A stretch of DNA of 64,000 nt from Hymenoscyphus infarciens. Lineage: Eukaryota > Ascomycota > Leotiomycetes > Helotiales > Helotiaceae. The position numbers and the translations under genes are program-made. The DNA lies in the NCBI GenBank assembly GCA_001414345.1, contig LLCB01000117.1:1-64000 (forward strand), read 5' to 3'. The stretch's first letter is position 1. Each line of letters starts with the position of its first letter. Shown in pieces: positions 1 through 11,563 of the stretch. A model generated the notes under the pieces. The model was not told where the DNA came from. It worked only from the letters and a program-made list of their open reading frames with translations, and made no database searches.

Positions 1-556
1 AACTTCCCCACGACAGACCTTCAAAAACTCACACTCCCAGCTCTATCACCAATACGCTTCAGACGCGCTCTACTAGATACCATCTTCCCCGCCGTCTTGT
101 GACTGCCCAGTCGCTATATGCCACTTCATCCTCGTACCTCACCGTATAATTCCCCCCCCCCCCCCCCCCCCCCCCTAAGAATAAATTCAACATGGCAAGT
201 AAAGAAGAAAAACCCCGAGTCCCGGAAAGAAAAAACACAATTCCAACCACTCTACCACCAAAAGCGACCGACAACAATAAAAAGAAAAAGAAAAAGAAAA
301 AGAAAAAGAATAAAAAGAAAAAGAATAAAAAGAAAAAGAATAAAAAGAATAATCCTCCTCCGCCGAAACCCCCTTTCCAAATCACGAAGCGAGAATCCTT
401 CTCCAGATTAGGAATTCGGTTTCGGACGCTTTTTTCGTGCTGCCTGCTTTTTCGAGAGATGGAAATGTAGGGTTTCTGGAAGCACATCTTACTTTACTTT
501 CAACACTTTTCCTGTGATGAGAGCTTCTAGACTCTGTTCCGTGGAGTTGGGTGTGT
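1..556. repeat. Low-complexity 3' flank: C homopolymer and A-rich microsatellite
   Basis: No gene is supported here. Positions 152-175 are an uninterrupted run of 24 C. Positions about 276-351 are an A-rich AAAAAG/AATAAAAAG microsatellite. The long open frames over these tracts (poly-Phe on minus, Lys/Arg on plus) are products of the repeats. The stretch lies just downstream of the Cys-repeat gene that ends at 557 and probably holds its 3' UTR. Confidence 0.8.
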
Positions 557-3201
557 CTAGTCGTCTCCAAAATCATCGCCGTCGTCGCCGAAATCATCGT
601 CGTCGTCGCCGAAATTGCCTCCTTCGTCTTCGCCCGGGTTATCGTCTTCGCCTGTATTATCGTCTTCGCCTGTATTATCGTCTTCGCCTGTATTGTCATC
701 TTCGCCCGTATTGTCGTCTTCGCCTGTATTATCGTCATCGCCGGTATTATCGTCTGGCGTGCCTTGATCTGGGTCATCTGGGTCATCTGGGGTAGTGCCT
801 TGATCTGGGTCATCTGGGTCATCTGGGGTAGTGCCTTGATCTGGGTCATCTGGATCATCTGGCGTGGTGCCTTGATCTGGATCGTCTGGCGTGGTACCTT
901 GATCTGGGTCATCTGGAGTTTCATCTGGCGTCCCACTCCCATTGCAATCCGGGTCGCTCTCATCACACTGTGGTCCTCCAGTTCCTCCACTGTGCGTGAA
1001 ATCGGAGTTAGTAATGCACTTTCTAGAAGTATGCTTGGAAAATGAGGAGAAAACAAGATTAAAAGAGGAGGAAGCGAGTCGTGTGAGGAGAGAATGTTTC
1101 AATCCTTACGAAAGAACGGGAAAGAGAGAAAAAGAACGTAGAGAACACTTACCAACTGGGGTCATCGGGAGTTACAGAGCAATCTACTGGTTCGTTTCCT
1201 CCACAGCTAACATCGTCAGGATTGGCGGAGCAATCTACTGGCCCATTCCCAGAACAGCTCGGGTCGTCAGGAACTTGGCTACAGTCTACCGGTTCATTCG
1301 AACAGCTCGGGTCTCCAGGAACTTGGCTACAATCTACCGGTCCATTCGAACAGCTCGGGTCGTCAGGAACTTGGCTACAGTCTACCGGTCCATTCGAACA
1401 GCTCGGGTCATCAGGAACTTGGCTACAGTCTACTGGCCCGTTTCCGCAGCTAACATCGTCAGGATTGGCGTCGCAGTCTACTGGCCCATTCCCAGAACAG
1501 CTCGGGTCGTCAGGAACTTGGCTACAATCTACCGGTCCATTCGAACAGCTCGGGTCATCAGGAACTTGGCTACAGTCTACTGGCCCGTTTCCGCAGCTAA
1601 TATCGTCAGGATTGGCATCGCAGTCAATGGGGGTGTTTTGGCCTGCCATAAATTAGCATAAGGTTTTCCTCGTTGAATCAGGAGCCGGGGGCAGTGAGTA
1701 AGGAAAAAACCTGCTCCCGACCACTAAGAATAGGAGTTCAAAAAGGAGAATTGGAGGGAAAAACTGGCTGCATACAAGAAGGGTCGCTTGGGTTCTCATC
1801 ACAATCTACCGTTCCGCTCCCTCCACAAGAAGGATCAGTTGAACTCCCATCAGCTGGGCAACCCGTTCCACTTCCTAAGCAAGACTCATCATCGGGGTTT
1901 TGGCTGCAGTCAACGGGGGAGCAAGACGGATCCTCAGGGTTCTGGCTGCAGTCAACGGGAGAACAAGACTCATCATCGGGGTTTTGGCTGCAGTCAACGG
2001 GGGAGCAAGACGGATCCTCAGGGTTCTGGCTGCAGTCAACGGGGGAGCAAGACTCATCATCGGGATTTTGGCTGCAGTCCACGGGAGAACAAGAAGGGTC
2101 GTTGGGATTTTGGCTACAGTCCACGGGATTGCAAGACGGATCATTCGGATTCGCTTGACAATCAGGCGTATTTTGGCATGATGGATCCTCTGGGTTCGCT
2201 TGGCAATCTGGCTTTCCGCTATTTTGACATGAGGGATTATTTGGATCACACTTCGGCGGGTTTCCTTTGCCACCAGATCCAGGAGAACCGCTACCGGGTT
2301 TAGAGCCCGACCCTGAAGAGCCACCCGAACTAGGGGGTGTTTTTGGTGGTTGACCCTTAGGCGGTTGAGGTGTTGTCTTAGGAGGAACGGTATTTGGTGG
2401 CTGAGTTTTAGATGGTTGCGGTGGTGTTTTAGGAGGGACTTTATTTGGTGGTTGGGGTTGACCGCTTGGTGGTTGTGGTGGTGTCTTAGGAGGGACGTTA
2501 TTTGGTGGTTGAGGCTGGCCATTAGGTGGTTGAGGCGACGCCTGAGGAGGACTGTTATTTGGTGGTTGGGGTTGACCGCTTGGTGGTTGCGGTGGTGTCT
2601 TAGGAGGGACGTTATTAGGTGGTTGAGGCGACGCCTGAGGAGGACCGTTATTTGGTGGTTGACCGTTAGCTGGTTGAAGTGGTGTATTAGGGGGGGCTGC
2701 TCCGTTGTTTGGAGGAGGCGGAGTTGCTTTGGGAACAGTATTGCTAGTCGAAGTCGAAGGCGGAGTGGGAAGAGGAAGGATCCTCAAACCTAAAAATGGG
2801 GAGTCAGTATTTAAAAAATGGCTCAGGATTCGGTGCAAGATAAACGCTGGGGTTATGATTCAGGAGAAAGAAAGCGGGAGACCGATGTCCCCATTACCTA
2901 CAAGTTCCGTTCTTCCCACCGATGGCATGACAATAAACAGGGAAAGCCTGATCACAACAGAAAAGGCTTGTGCTCGAATCACAATGAGCTATTCATCATA
3001 ATCAGTTTATATCTTCTTATTTCAAAGTTGCTTCAACCTTCGTTTTCGGAGGTTTTGAGGCCAGGAAGAATGTGAATACATACCACCAAAAAGAGCGCAA
3101 TTAGCCGCAGCACGATTGACAAAACCATTGTAGGTTGGCGCAGAAAGAACTGTAGAGCCCGTCGCCAAGATGGCGAGAGCGAGGGAGTTGGTGAGTTTCA
3201 T
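557..3201 (-). CDS. Secreted Cys-bracketed repeat protein (Pro-rich, ~21 C-loop units, acidic tail)
   Basis: Function not recognised; probably a secreted or wall-associated structural protein. Four exons on minus: 3201-3084, 2789-1776, 1642-1153 and 989-557, giving 684 residues. All junctions keep frame and both GTATGT/GTATGC and GTAAGT donors are good. Residues 1-20 are a signal peptide (MKLTNSLALAILATGSTVLS). Residues about 41-215 are a Pro/Gln/Asn-rich region built on PPQPPNN/PPKTPP repeats. Residues about 220-550 hold roughly 21 units of the form D-C-x-x-N/V-P-D/E-D-P/E-S-C, so two cysteines bracket each acidic loop. The tail (about 555-684) is TPDDPDQG then GEDDNT repeats. Introns 2 and 3 interrupt the repeat exactly inside a Cys codon, which restores the unit and supports the model. 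Intron 1 (294 bp) is long and could hide a small exon. A fungal metal-binding or cross-linked wall protein is possible but not shown. Confidence 0.85.
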
Positions 3202-3327
3202 TGTGAGCTCGGAGTTACAACGAGAAGGGAGTGCCTGTGAACTTAGAGTTCCAATGAGAAGGGAGTGTCGAAGAAGAAGTTGATGAGGATGGAGAGAAAA
3301 GGGAAGAAGGCGAGAAGAAAGAAGAAG

Positions 3328-3334
3328 TTATATA
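3328..3334 (-). promoter_or_regulatory. TATA box of the Cys-repeat gene
   Basis: TATATAA reads on the minus strand about 127 bp upstream of the ATG at 3201. No competing gene start lies nearby. Confidence 0.5.
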
Positions 3335-5598
3335 CTCCCCCCCTCTCATCCCGTCCTTCTCTCAATATTGTCTTCGATCTATAGCCCCGAAATTTGATAT
3401 CTATCGTTAGGCAAGTTTTCAATTGTCAAACAGTAAGCAGGGGTTATTTTTGAAGTTATCCGAGACCTTTGATATTACACTTCGGCGCTGAATGTAAGAG
3501 GCCAAGTCACCGTTCTGCGTACACCTGTAAGAAGATATTGTGTTAGATGTATTGGAACAACTGGCTTCATTGCCTCCTGAGACTTGGTTTAATAAAGAAT
3601 AACGATTCTCATTATCCCAAATCGTCCGGGTAATTGTTTTCCTCTTGCCCCAAACGACGAACGAGACGTCTAAACGAGGAAGTTTCGCAGCCGCGAAATG
3701 CAAAACGTGACAAAAAAAGTACGAGTGCGATACACCAACTTCCAATTCCAGGCTGACCCCAGTAGATGTGACGTTGAACACTCGCCCACACCCCTTTCAC
3801 AAGCGAAGCCACGATTCTAGATCGCAAAACAATGTGATCTGGTACCTGAAAGCTTAGCCCCTCGATCAGCCAGAGAAAAAGCCCAACGTCTAGATCCCGG
3901 TGTACAGCATGACTTGTACAAGTGCTTATTTTGAGCCGTTGAACAGAACTATCGGTACCTGAATCATGCCGTCATAGCTTGTAGGGCGAACCCAACGATG
4001 TCTGTCATAAAATTGGCTGCTACACATACTATATCGGAAATTTCCCCAGATTCTAAGGATCAACTCCGGGGTACAACATGGCTTGTGTGAGTGCTTGTTG
4101 GGAGGGAGTGCATAAAAGGTACGGGAAAAGGGTGCGAAGGCGCTCTCAGGGCTGAATCAGTCAAACCAAGGTCTGATGAAAAAATGATTGTTGAGATAGT
4201 ACAAGACAAGTAGCAAATAACTCTCAGGGCTGAACTTGTCAGACCAAGATTTGACAATGAAATGCTTGAATGGGAGTTCGGTCTGCAATGGGAGACTTTG
4301 CATTTACCACAATAGAAATTTGGTGGTGCACTAATAGAAAGCTTCTCGGATGGTAAAATGGTCAAAAGAGAAGAAACGATAGACTGCGATCGATGTATTT
4401 TGGGGTAGAATAAGTATGACGAAGATTGATGAAAGGAGACTGTGAACATCGGATGGAGAAAAACACAGTGCGGCTGAACAAAGGAATTGAAATTGTTGGA
4501 AGAAGAAAGAACGAGCATGATAGTAACAATACAAGCTGATGAGGAGAAGTCTAGCGGGGCCAAAATACGTGAGTTGATGCTTGATGGACAACATCTCGAC
4601 ATACATGAGGGGAAATTAATCTGAAAACTGTGGCTAGTGAAGCGTGGCTGACTACCATTCTGCTTGTCAAGACTCGTTGTTCCAACTTTTTGGAGCCACT
4701 CAACGTAATTATCCCGAAAGCCTGGAATAATTAATCCTAAGAGATTAGAAGAAGCAGTTGAGCAGAAAGTCATGTTATCTCCGCACCTTCAACCCTTGAC
4801 CGCTCTTCTTGTACAGGGGTAGGAAAAAAGACGGCCATTTGCCTACCTTACTAAAAGCTACCTACACTATGAGGTCAAATTAAGTCGTAAAAATATAACA
4901 AAAGTTTGCAATGATTTCTAAGACTACTATTAAAAAGTCCAAGAAATTTAAGAGACTTTAATAGAGTGGTTGTGGTTGTATGTAGAAATTTAGTTTCTGA
5001 AGTTTGGGTGCGGCCAGTGTGCGGGTGCCTCAAATTGCAACCGGATCTCGATACAGCCACGATGTTGTTACTCTGTGATTGGCGCCTCAGGTACTCTGCG
5101 AGGCTGACTTTGTTGCCTTTTCGGGATCATGAAGATCGTTGTTGAGTGACGGCAAGTGTCACATTTTGTGTATCTCTTGCACAAGGGACAGCTATGACTT
5201 TTATAGACAATAGTAGATTAAATTTCAAAACAAAACTAAGTCGCAAGCAGAGATCCAATTTCAATCCAAAACTAAGAGCCGAGAACCAATATCTAAACCA
5301 AGGAGAAAAAGTTAAAAGTGAAAACATGATGTCGTTACTGATTGTGTAGTAATACTTTTCCATCTTGTTTTTTTTGGTCTTTTTAGATCTGAAAGATTGA
5401 TAAGCGAAATGGGGCAACGAGAAAAAGAGGAATGCTGTAGGTGCCCCGAAAAATCCTTTGTAGTGCTCGCAAAATAATTTGGAACCTCGGATAGTCGACA
5501 CTGCTTGAAAAACGAAATTTGATATCCGTTAGAGACAATGGGCTAAAGTGATAGATGTCCTTCAAAGATGATGATCTATAAACGTGATATGCGGTTGT
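3335..5598. other. Intergenic region with small diverged direct repeats, no supportable gene
   Basis: Nothing here reads convincingly as a gene. Two imperfect direct repeats are visible: 4143-4188 against 4220-4264 (both starting CTCTCAGGGCTGAA), and about 3895-3930 against 4068-4103 (GTACARCATGRCTTGT core). The 237-codon minus frame at 4060-4773 translates these repeats and has no recognisable domain, so it is probably a decayed repeat and not a gene. Confidence 0.5.
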
Positions 5599-6782
5599 TC
5601 ACGATCGCGGTTGAAGTTTGGGGCAACAAGACAAATAATGAACACCGAGAGACGAGAAATCCAAAGAAGTACCACATTTCGGGTAAGTAGTACGAGTATC
5701 TCGTGGGGCAACTTGGTATGTATCGCATCCTGGATGCTCGTCCCTACGATGCTTCATAAGGTCCTTCTCCCTGAAATAACCCTTTCTCCCCACACGAGAG
5801 CAGCCTTGAATGTCGCAAGGAAACGCGCACTCATTGTGCACATCACGTATATGCTTGGTATATGCGGAACGAGATGGAAAGGGTTTGTTGTCGTCCTGTT
5901 GCTGCCTGGACATCTTTTTGAAAGACTCGTCGCGGTATTGAGGGCATTCAGGGTGTGTGCACACCGGGAATGTGAACTTCAAGGCATTCGTGCTTTCTAT
6001 ATCGTGATGGTGATAATTGCGCATATGCTGGGTGAGATGGTCGCGTCGTCTGAAGCCATCCGGCCGGCGATGAAGTCTGCAGTATAGACACGGATACTGG
6101 GGGTCTTCATCAATAAACTTCTCAAGGTGTCGATTGAGAACATCTAGTCTGGAAAATGATGCACCGCAATCACAAGCGAAGGGTTGGTGCTGCTGTTCTT
6201 TAGCATGTCGAAGAAGATCTACTTTAGTAGAAGCGGCTTCTCCGCACTGGATACAGTCAAATGGTCTTGATGTTAGGCAACGTCCATGGCCGGATACATG
6301 GGGTCGTTTTTCGTGAGCATCGCACTCTTTGTGGTCAATGAATAGTTTATCACAACTGGATACAGAGCAGGAGTACACAGGATGGCCCTCTATTTTAGCA
6401 TGATGACGTAGATTCCAGTTGACGTCCCAGTCCCAGCGGCTGGTAAAGACAATGCCGCAAGTAGCACATATTCCAGTGTGTCTATTCGCACGTTAGCCTA
6501 ATCAACAGCGAGAGTATGAGATAGCGTACGTGTGGTCTTTATCGTCAGCTGAAGCTGGAAATTGATCTTGATGAAAGATCTGAGCATACTCGCTAGGGTT
6601 TGCAACGTGGTTCATAGCCAAGCCGACTTCTGATTCGGTAACCGTTCTGACACCCTTTTTGTTAGCAAGTACTAACAAGATCCATCCCGCCGGCTGGTAT
6701 TGAAATCCAGGAATGATTGGTCCTCCGGGGTGATGATCCAATCATCGATGTTGAAAGTCTGATAGTCGAAAGGTTCCGACAT
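5599..6782 (-). CDS. C2H2 zinc-finger protein (about seven fingers)
   Basis: Probable nucleic-acid-binding, likely transcriptional, protein of 361 residues. Three exons on minus: 6782-6677, 6626-6530 and 6481-5599. The introns are 50 and 48 bp; the second has a GTACGC donor and an AATAG acceptor. Joining them links an N-terminus starting MSEPFDYQTFNIDDW to the finger region. Fingers begin near residue 73 (C-A-T-C, then H-H) and continue as repeated C-x2/5-C ... H-x3/5-H units, for example CSVSSC, CIQC, CLYC, CTHPEC and CDIQGC, each followed by paired His. One finger is compressed (C-D-C), so it may be degenerate. Most of the C-terminal two thirds is finger. Such multi-finger proteins are common in Pezizomycotina and usually uncharacterised; no target can be inferred. 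The first intron has its branch site unusually far from the acceptor, so that junction is the weakest part of the model. Confidence 0.85.
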
Positions 6783-7381
6783 GGTGGTGGGTAGGGCAGC
6801 GAGGAAGCTGATGAGGATTTCCGTGGGGAAAACTGGTGATGTATGCGTATTTTGCTGCGGAAGGTAATTGGGAGGTACCGCTACCCTTTTCTCGAGCCTA
6901 AGAAAATCCACCGCCGGAATAAGATGCCAGTTCTGATGGTGTGTTGCGGTTGGGCAATAATCCTTGTAAAAGGGTGGTGTTATCGACGCCCTCTTTTGGT
7001 GTTGCTGCAGGTGGCTTGCTTCGTCTTCTTAAATGAGGCGAACTAGCGAGGCAGTACTGCTGTCTTGGGGGAACCAATGGGGTTTCCCCCGTAAGTTTTG
7101 TTACATATCAATGAGGCTAGAAACCAGATCCTTGTTCGTTCCTTTGGAAATCGTCCCAAACTCGAGAACAAATCACAACGAAGAAGTAGATTTTTGGCTA
7201 TTTTTCTGCTCTCTTAGGGCTACAGAACAAATTCGAAAATTTCTGCATTCCAGGAGAGCTCATTTTCAGGGCTTACTTAGGACTTGAGATTTGATTAGGA
7301 GAAACGGGTATCGAAAATACTAAGAATAGGTAGCAGGGTTAAATATCGTATTAGTTCTTCATAGCTCACATATCCCAAACA
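6783..7381. other. Upstream region of the zinc-finger gene
   Basis: This region separates the zinc-finger start (6782, minus) from the peroxin stop (7382, minus). It should contain the zinc-finger promoter and the peroxin 3' end. The short plus-strand open frames show no domain and no splice-consistent extension. I see no other feature. Confidence 0.5.
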
Positions 7382-8511
7382 TTATCTCGCCCCAGCTCTA
7401 ACCCCACCAGGAAAACTCCTTGCACTGAGTAGAACCCCTTTGACACCTCGAATGCCGGCCTTGACCCTAGCAATTTCATCATCCTCTTTGGGTGTGCTAG
7501 TAGTCCCATAACCATTATTATACCCATAAACCGGAGGCACATATGCAATCCCATCAAGATATTCCCTCAATAAACCAATTGTAGTCTCCAGCTCAGTCGT
7601 GTTTTCGCCTTCGCCGTTGCTATCAGATATCAAGCCTCGTATTGATTTCGTCAAGGAAGTCAGGCTGGTGCTTTGATATTCGAGGGGAGAGGGTGGAAGT
7701 GGGGTCGTTGGTCGACTGCGGGGTGGTGAGGTTTGCACTCCAATGTCTCGGTGGAATAGTTCGGTTGGATCTCCAGCTTCGGAATCTTCCTCTTGCTTTT
7801 CTATTCTGTCGTTTGATATCTCTTCTGGGATCTCAGATACCACTCCTTCTAACTTCTGTATTAATTTAGAGAGGTTCGTCGACGCGGTGGAGGCGAGAGA
7901 GAGGCGGGAAGCGGTTAGGTTTGCAACCATGGGTGCCACGAGGTATGTTGATGTTCCATATAGGAGCAGAGAGAGGGAGGAGAATAGGTAAAGTGTCGTT
8001 AAAAGGCGGGGTTTCGTTATTAGTGGAGTGGGGTGTGCTGGCGTGGTGAGGAATTCGGGATACGTTATGATGGGAGGTTGTGAGGGGGCTGAATTTGTAT
8101 AATTCGTTGAAGATGGAGGAGTATATATTTGAGAATTTGGAGGCTGAACTGGTGTTTCGTGAATCTGTAACTGAATAAGTATTTAGTTTGATATTCGGAA
8201 AATGGGGATATTACTGCTTCCGCTACTGGTGTTGTAATGCTGCTAGCTTCAAGATTCCTCGATACGCCTAGCAACTCTTGTATCTCCTCGCTCTCCAGTC
8301 CTTTGCTTTCCAGAAAGGCGATCTTTTTGTCCGTTGAAGCATCCTTCACTTCGTCCTCCTCTAGGAATTTCCTCGCCCTGGCCAGAACTGTTTCTCGACT
8401 CGGTTTGGGTTCCTCAACAGGTTTGTTGTCTTCTTGTAGTGGCTTTTGCGCCGGATCCAGCTGCCATGAAGGCACACCTGCTTTCTTTTCCCCGGAATCC
8501 GAGTCGCTCAT
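7382..8511 (-). CDS. Peroxisomal membrane protein, Pex14/17 type (PEX33-like)
   Basis: Component of the peroxisomal docking complex that receives Pex5/Pex7 cargo receptors at the peroxisome membrane. Two exons on minus, 8511-8215 and 8164-7382, with a 50-bp intron (GTAATA donor, TTACAG acceptor) and 359 residues. Residues about 40-85 carry the Pex14 N-terminal signature (SRETVLARARKFLEEDEV, then KIAFLESKGL and EIQELLG), which binds receptor WxxxF motifs. A Pro-rich linker leads to YPEF at 134-137 and a membrane segment near 153-174. The part after the membrane segment is a predicted coiled-coil-like stretch (NLSKLIQKLEGVVSEIP) and an acidic/Ser-Pro tail. The linker-YPEF-membrane arrangement fits the filamentous-fungal Pex14/17 (Pex33) paralogue better than canonical Pex14, but that distinction is inference. 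It shares an upstream region with the gene starting at 8926. Confidence 0.88.
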
Positions 8512-8925
8512 CGTGAAGAGTTGGGTGGTTGACAAGAGATAGATGGGCGCAATATGTTCATGGCATTTTGGTTGTGATCGGCCCCAGAGAACTCCAAGCC
8601 GAGGCAAAAGAGTTCGCTTATGTAAGGAACAAGTGAGCTCATGATTGGCTTAGAGTTTGACTACCAGTTTCCTCCAGGTCACGTTTAGCATCGCCGTTCT
8701 TTCCCTAAATTCACATTACACACATTTCATTTCCAGCCCTGTCTTACTTTACGATTGCTTTCCTATTCGCTTTATTCAATTCCCTTGTTTTAAATATATC
8801 AACAATCCCTTCACCACCACCTCTCTCCACCGCCCAATTTGTGTCACCCATTTCTCTCTCCCTGCGAATCATAAGCATCAGCCTCTGCACCTACCGCCGC
8901 CCCTTCTCCGCAATTGGGATATATC
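8512..8925. promoter_or_regulatory. Divergent intergenic promoter region
   Basis: The peroxin (ATG 8511, minus) and the small gene at 8926 (plus) start back to back, leaving 414 bp for both promoters and 5' UTRs. The plus-strand side (about 8700-8900) is pyrimidine-rich, as is usual upstream of fungal start sites. No strong TATA or named operator was seen. Confidence 0.6.
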
Positions 8926-9405
8926 ATGTCGAGCAAAGGCGAACGAGCCAGTAAGAAGATGAGGCGATTGAGTACAGATTCGGAGGGGTCGGACGACCAA
9001 GGGGGGTACGATTGGGTGCAATCCAAGGGCAAAACGGTTCCAGCTCCAATTCCAACACCAACTCACGTAGCAAAGTCCAAGCAGACGTAAGTCAACTTTT
9101 TGATTTCAGTGTCGTTATTCTCTTCTTTTTGAGTCTTCTTTCGAGCTTGTTTGTGCTGGATTGTTTGGCGTGGAAATCCGGCGAAGCCAGTGTCCTGAAA
9201 ATCGAGATGTCGAGAGTAAAGCATGTTGGAGAATATGGATGAATGCATCCTCGTTACGGAAGAATTCAAGTACGAAGTCAGCACGTGTGTTGGTTGGACG
9301 ACGTTGACAAGCAAGGCGCCGCAAATGGTTTCGCCGCAGCGCGGAGAATACAAGTACCAGTATCATTCTTCGCCAAGCGCTGCTTCCTCCTCGTCATCTC
9401 ATTAA
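8926..9405 (+). CDS. Small unknown protein, two exons
   Basis: Not recognised. Exon 1 is 8926-9086, starting MSSKGERASKKMRRLSTD and ending at a good GTAAGT donor. The best continuation is 9222-9405, which gives 114 residues and ends in a Ser run; its second half (VTEEFKYEVSTCVGW, then QRGEYKYQYHSS) has coding-like composition. An alternative acceptor at 9190 would give a shorter protein ending at 9242. The N-terminus is basic and hydrophilic with no signal peptide. It ends about 300 bp before the Ies2 start, so it could also be an upstream transcript of that gene. The existence of exon 1 is more certain than the second exon. Confidence 0.45.
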
Positions 9406-9707
9406 TTGCGAGCAAGGGAAAGGTGGTGAACTGGCCTTGTCTCGTTTGCTGTCGTCTTAACCTCGCAGCCGCGTCAACGAGCGCGCATCACGAGTTTATT
9501 ATTTTTTTTGTTATCATCCCAGCATCCCAGGAGGGAAGGCTGGGCTGTGCAACTACCCGTGGACTGGCGTCATCTTTGAATCGCAACTCATACTTCCTTC
9601 TTTGTCCACTTGTCAACGTCGCAATTCTTTTTCTTCTCCTTCTTCTTCTTCTTCCCCCCAACACCGATTTCTTGCAAACCGACCCAGCACTCATAACAAC
9701 TTTCGTC

Positions 9708-11025
9708 ATGTCAGCTCGTCGTAGTCAGCGTTCCGCAGCCGTCAAGGCCAAAGAAGCAATTACTGATAATGCCCTGTACGATAGAGCGTCATCGCGATCG
9801 GGTCGCAAGGCATCTGAAAATATCTCTAGTGCGACCGTTTCACGTGGAAGTCTAACAGTCAAACTTTCATCTAGTAAATTGCGAGAAGCCACTCGATCAA
9901 GTCCATTGGCCCAATCAGTCAGCATTGCAAAGAAGGAGGGACTTTCTGGTGCCGAGATCATCCATGACAAGAGAACCAGAAATGTTCGAAAGAGCTATGT
10001 CCTGGAATCCGATAGCGAAGAAGATGAGGATGAAGAGATGGAGGATCTTGGAGACGAGGACGCTGAAGGCGAAGACGATGAGATCGAGGATGAGGACATG
10101 GATGCTGAGGATGATGGGTTGGGCGACGAAGACGCCGAGGGTGATATCGATATGGATGCCCCACCTCCACCACCAGTCATCAAAATATCCAGAGCGCAAA
10201 ACGGAAAACAAACCATTACCGCCAAGCCAGGTCCAAAACTCGACAACAAGACTGTTGAGCAAAAAGAAATCGCAGCCGGTAGCGACGACGATGAGGAATT
10301 GAGCGAATTGGATAGTGAGATTGGAGAAGAGGTTGATGAGGAAGAAGCTATGCAAACAGGCAATGAAGAAGACGCGGAGGGAGAAGACGAAGAGGTTGAA
10401 GCCGAGGAAGACGAAGAGCCCGATAGCGATGACGAAACACCAGGCGATGGTAGTCGTGCTTCAACTCCTGATCTCACCAAATTGACCAAGAGACAACGAG
10501 CAAGAATTGAGGAGAGCGGAAGTGGCCATTTATTGTCCTTACCCGATGGTGAGCCTTACCAACACATTTCAAGTTTCCCTCAACTGACCAATTTTTCAGA
10601 AGTTCAAGTCAAGAAGCATTTGACAGCTGAAGAGCACGCCATGCGAAGAGCAGAGATGGCGCGTCGACGAAAGAATCTCAGCGAGAAACGCAATGAAGAA
10701 GAGAAGGTATGTTTGCACTCCATCCTGCAATTGATTTTATATTAATCCTATTTAGATGGAAACCATCAACAAACTTCTTAAGAAGCAAGCCCCCAAAACA
10801 AACGCCCGTCGTCGAGATTTCAACGGAAATGGTGATGCGACACCCAATGGCGAGCCCCAGAAAGCAAATCCGCTATTTGTTAGATGGGTCAGCAATAAAG
10901 ATGGCAATCGAATCGGTGTTCCTGAGGAGTGGTTGGAGGCTCCAAGCGGAGGATTGTTTGGTGGCGCTGCTAAAGTTGATGGTGGTTTGGGCATGGGAGG
11001 GAAGCTTATCCAGGAGGTTTCCTAG
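9708..11025 (+). CDS. IES2: INO80 chromatin-remodelling complex subunit, Ies2/PAPA-1 family
   Basis: Subunit of the INO80 nucleosome-remodelling complex in the nucleus; in yeast Ies2 stimulates the ATPase. Two exons, 9708-10706 and 10756-11025, with a 49-bp intron (GTATGT donor, TTTAG acceptor), 422 residues. The N-terminus is basic and Ser-rich. Residues about 100-250 form long acidic Asp/Glu tracts. From about residue 255 comes the PAPA-1 region: LTKRQRARIEE, a SLPDGE loop, then the strongly basic EEHAMRRAEMARRRKNLSEK helix, which the intron interrupts before KLLKKQAPKTNARRR. A hydrophobic tail (FVRWVSNKDGNRIGVPEEW) follows. The frame stays open upstream to 9243, but the ATG at 9708 begins the family-like N-terminus, so the upstream part is taken as 5' UTR. 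Confidence 0.9.
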
Positions 11026-11563
11026 GTCGATAATTGTAGGTCAATGTTGTAGAGGGCTTGAGGGATGAGATAAAATATAGAATTTGGGGTCAATGCCAGG
11101 TCTTGTCTGGCGATGGGTTTGTATTTTTAGGTGTGCTAAGAGGGAATATCGAAAAATGGGGTGACATAGGCAATGGCCTTCTCTCATTCCTCATGCTCAT
11201 TTCCTCCCGCTCATCCTGAATTCTTTCTCCCTTGGATGATCATTTATAGGTGAGATCCTGTTTTTATTTTGTCATCTCAATCGTTGTGGAATCCTTAGGC
11301 TACAAGGCAACTTTTGTAATTTACCGCCGTAATTCCAATCCGCCTTATGACTGTACGGCCTCATGCTGTGATGTGCAACATCGTCAATATTCCCCCTGTT
11401 TTGTTTCAGCTCTAACTTTTTCCCAAATTCTCCTCTTTGTTTTGTTTTCACATAAAAGATGGTCCCCTCTGAACGAGCCAGACGGTGGGCATGCAGCACT
11501 CGTCTTCCAATTCCTCATTCTCAAAGTCCAACTGTCTCCCAGATCACACGCCTCAAGAAACCC
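11026..11563. other. Intergenic region between IES2 and the rvt pseudogene
   Basis: This holds the 3' end of IES2 and a pyrimidine-rich stretch (about 11170-11460) that looks like the former promoter of the rvt gene. Short open frames on both strands overlap each other and show no domain. Confidence 0.5.

Noticed and set aside
59..1056. Open frames over poly-C, A-rich and GAT/TGG repeats (poly-Phe, Lys-rich and Val-Ile-rich translations)
   Set aside because: They are translations of microsatellites or antisense shadows of the acidic tail of the Cys-repeat gene, whose four-exon frame is fully consistent.
3419..3827. Two overlapping minus frames of 71 and 120 codons
   Set aside because: The longer one lacks an ATG at its start, and neither has a recognisable motif or splice partners.
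4060..4773. 237-codon minus-strand frame
   Set aside because: It starts with ATG but shows only duplicated Ser/Leu-rich segments from local DNA repeats, with no domain, signal peptide or splice-consistent partner.
6671..6741. A 22-bp intron (donor GTTAGT, nearest AAAAG) in the zinc-finger gene
   Set aside because: It is too short for splicing and gives a frame with a stop. The 50-bp intron ending in CAGAAG restores the frame.
9243..9707. Upstream extension of the Ies2 frame to 9243
   Set aside because: It begins right after a stop, reads through pyrimidine-rich leader sequence, and the ATG at 9708 opens the family-like N-terminus.
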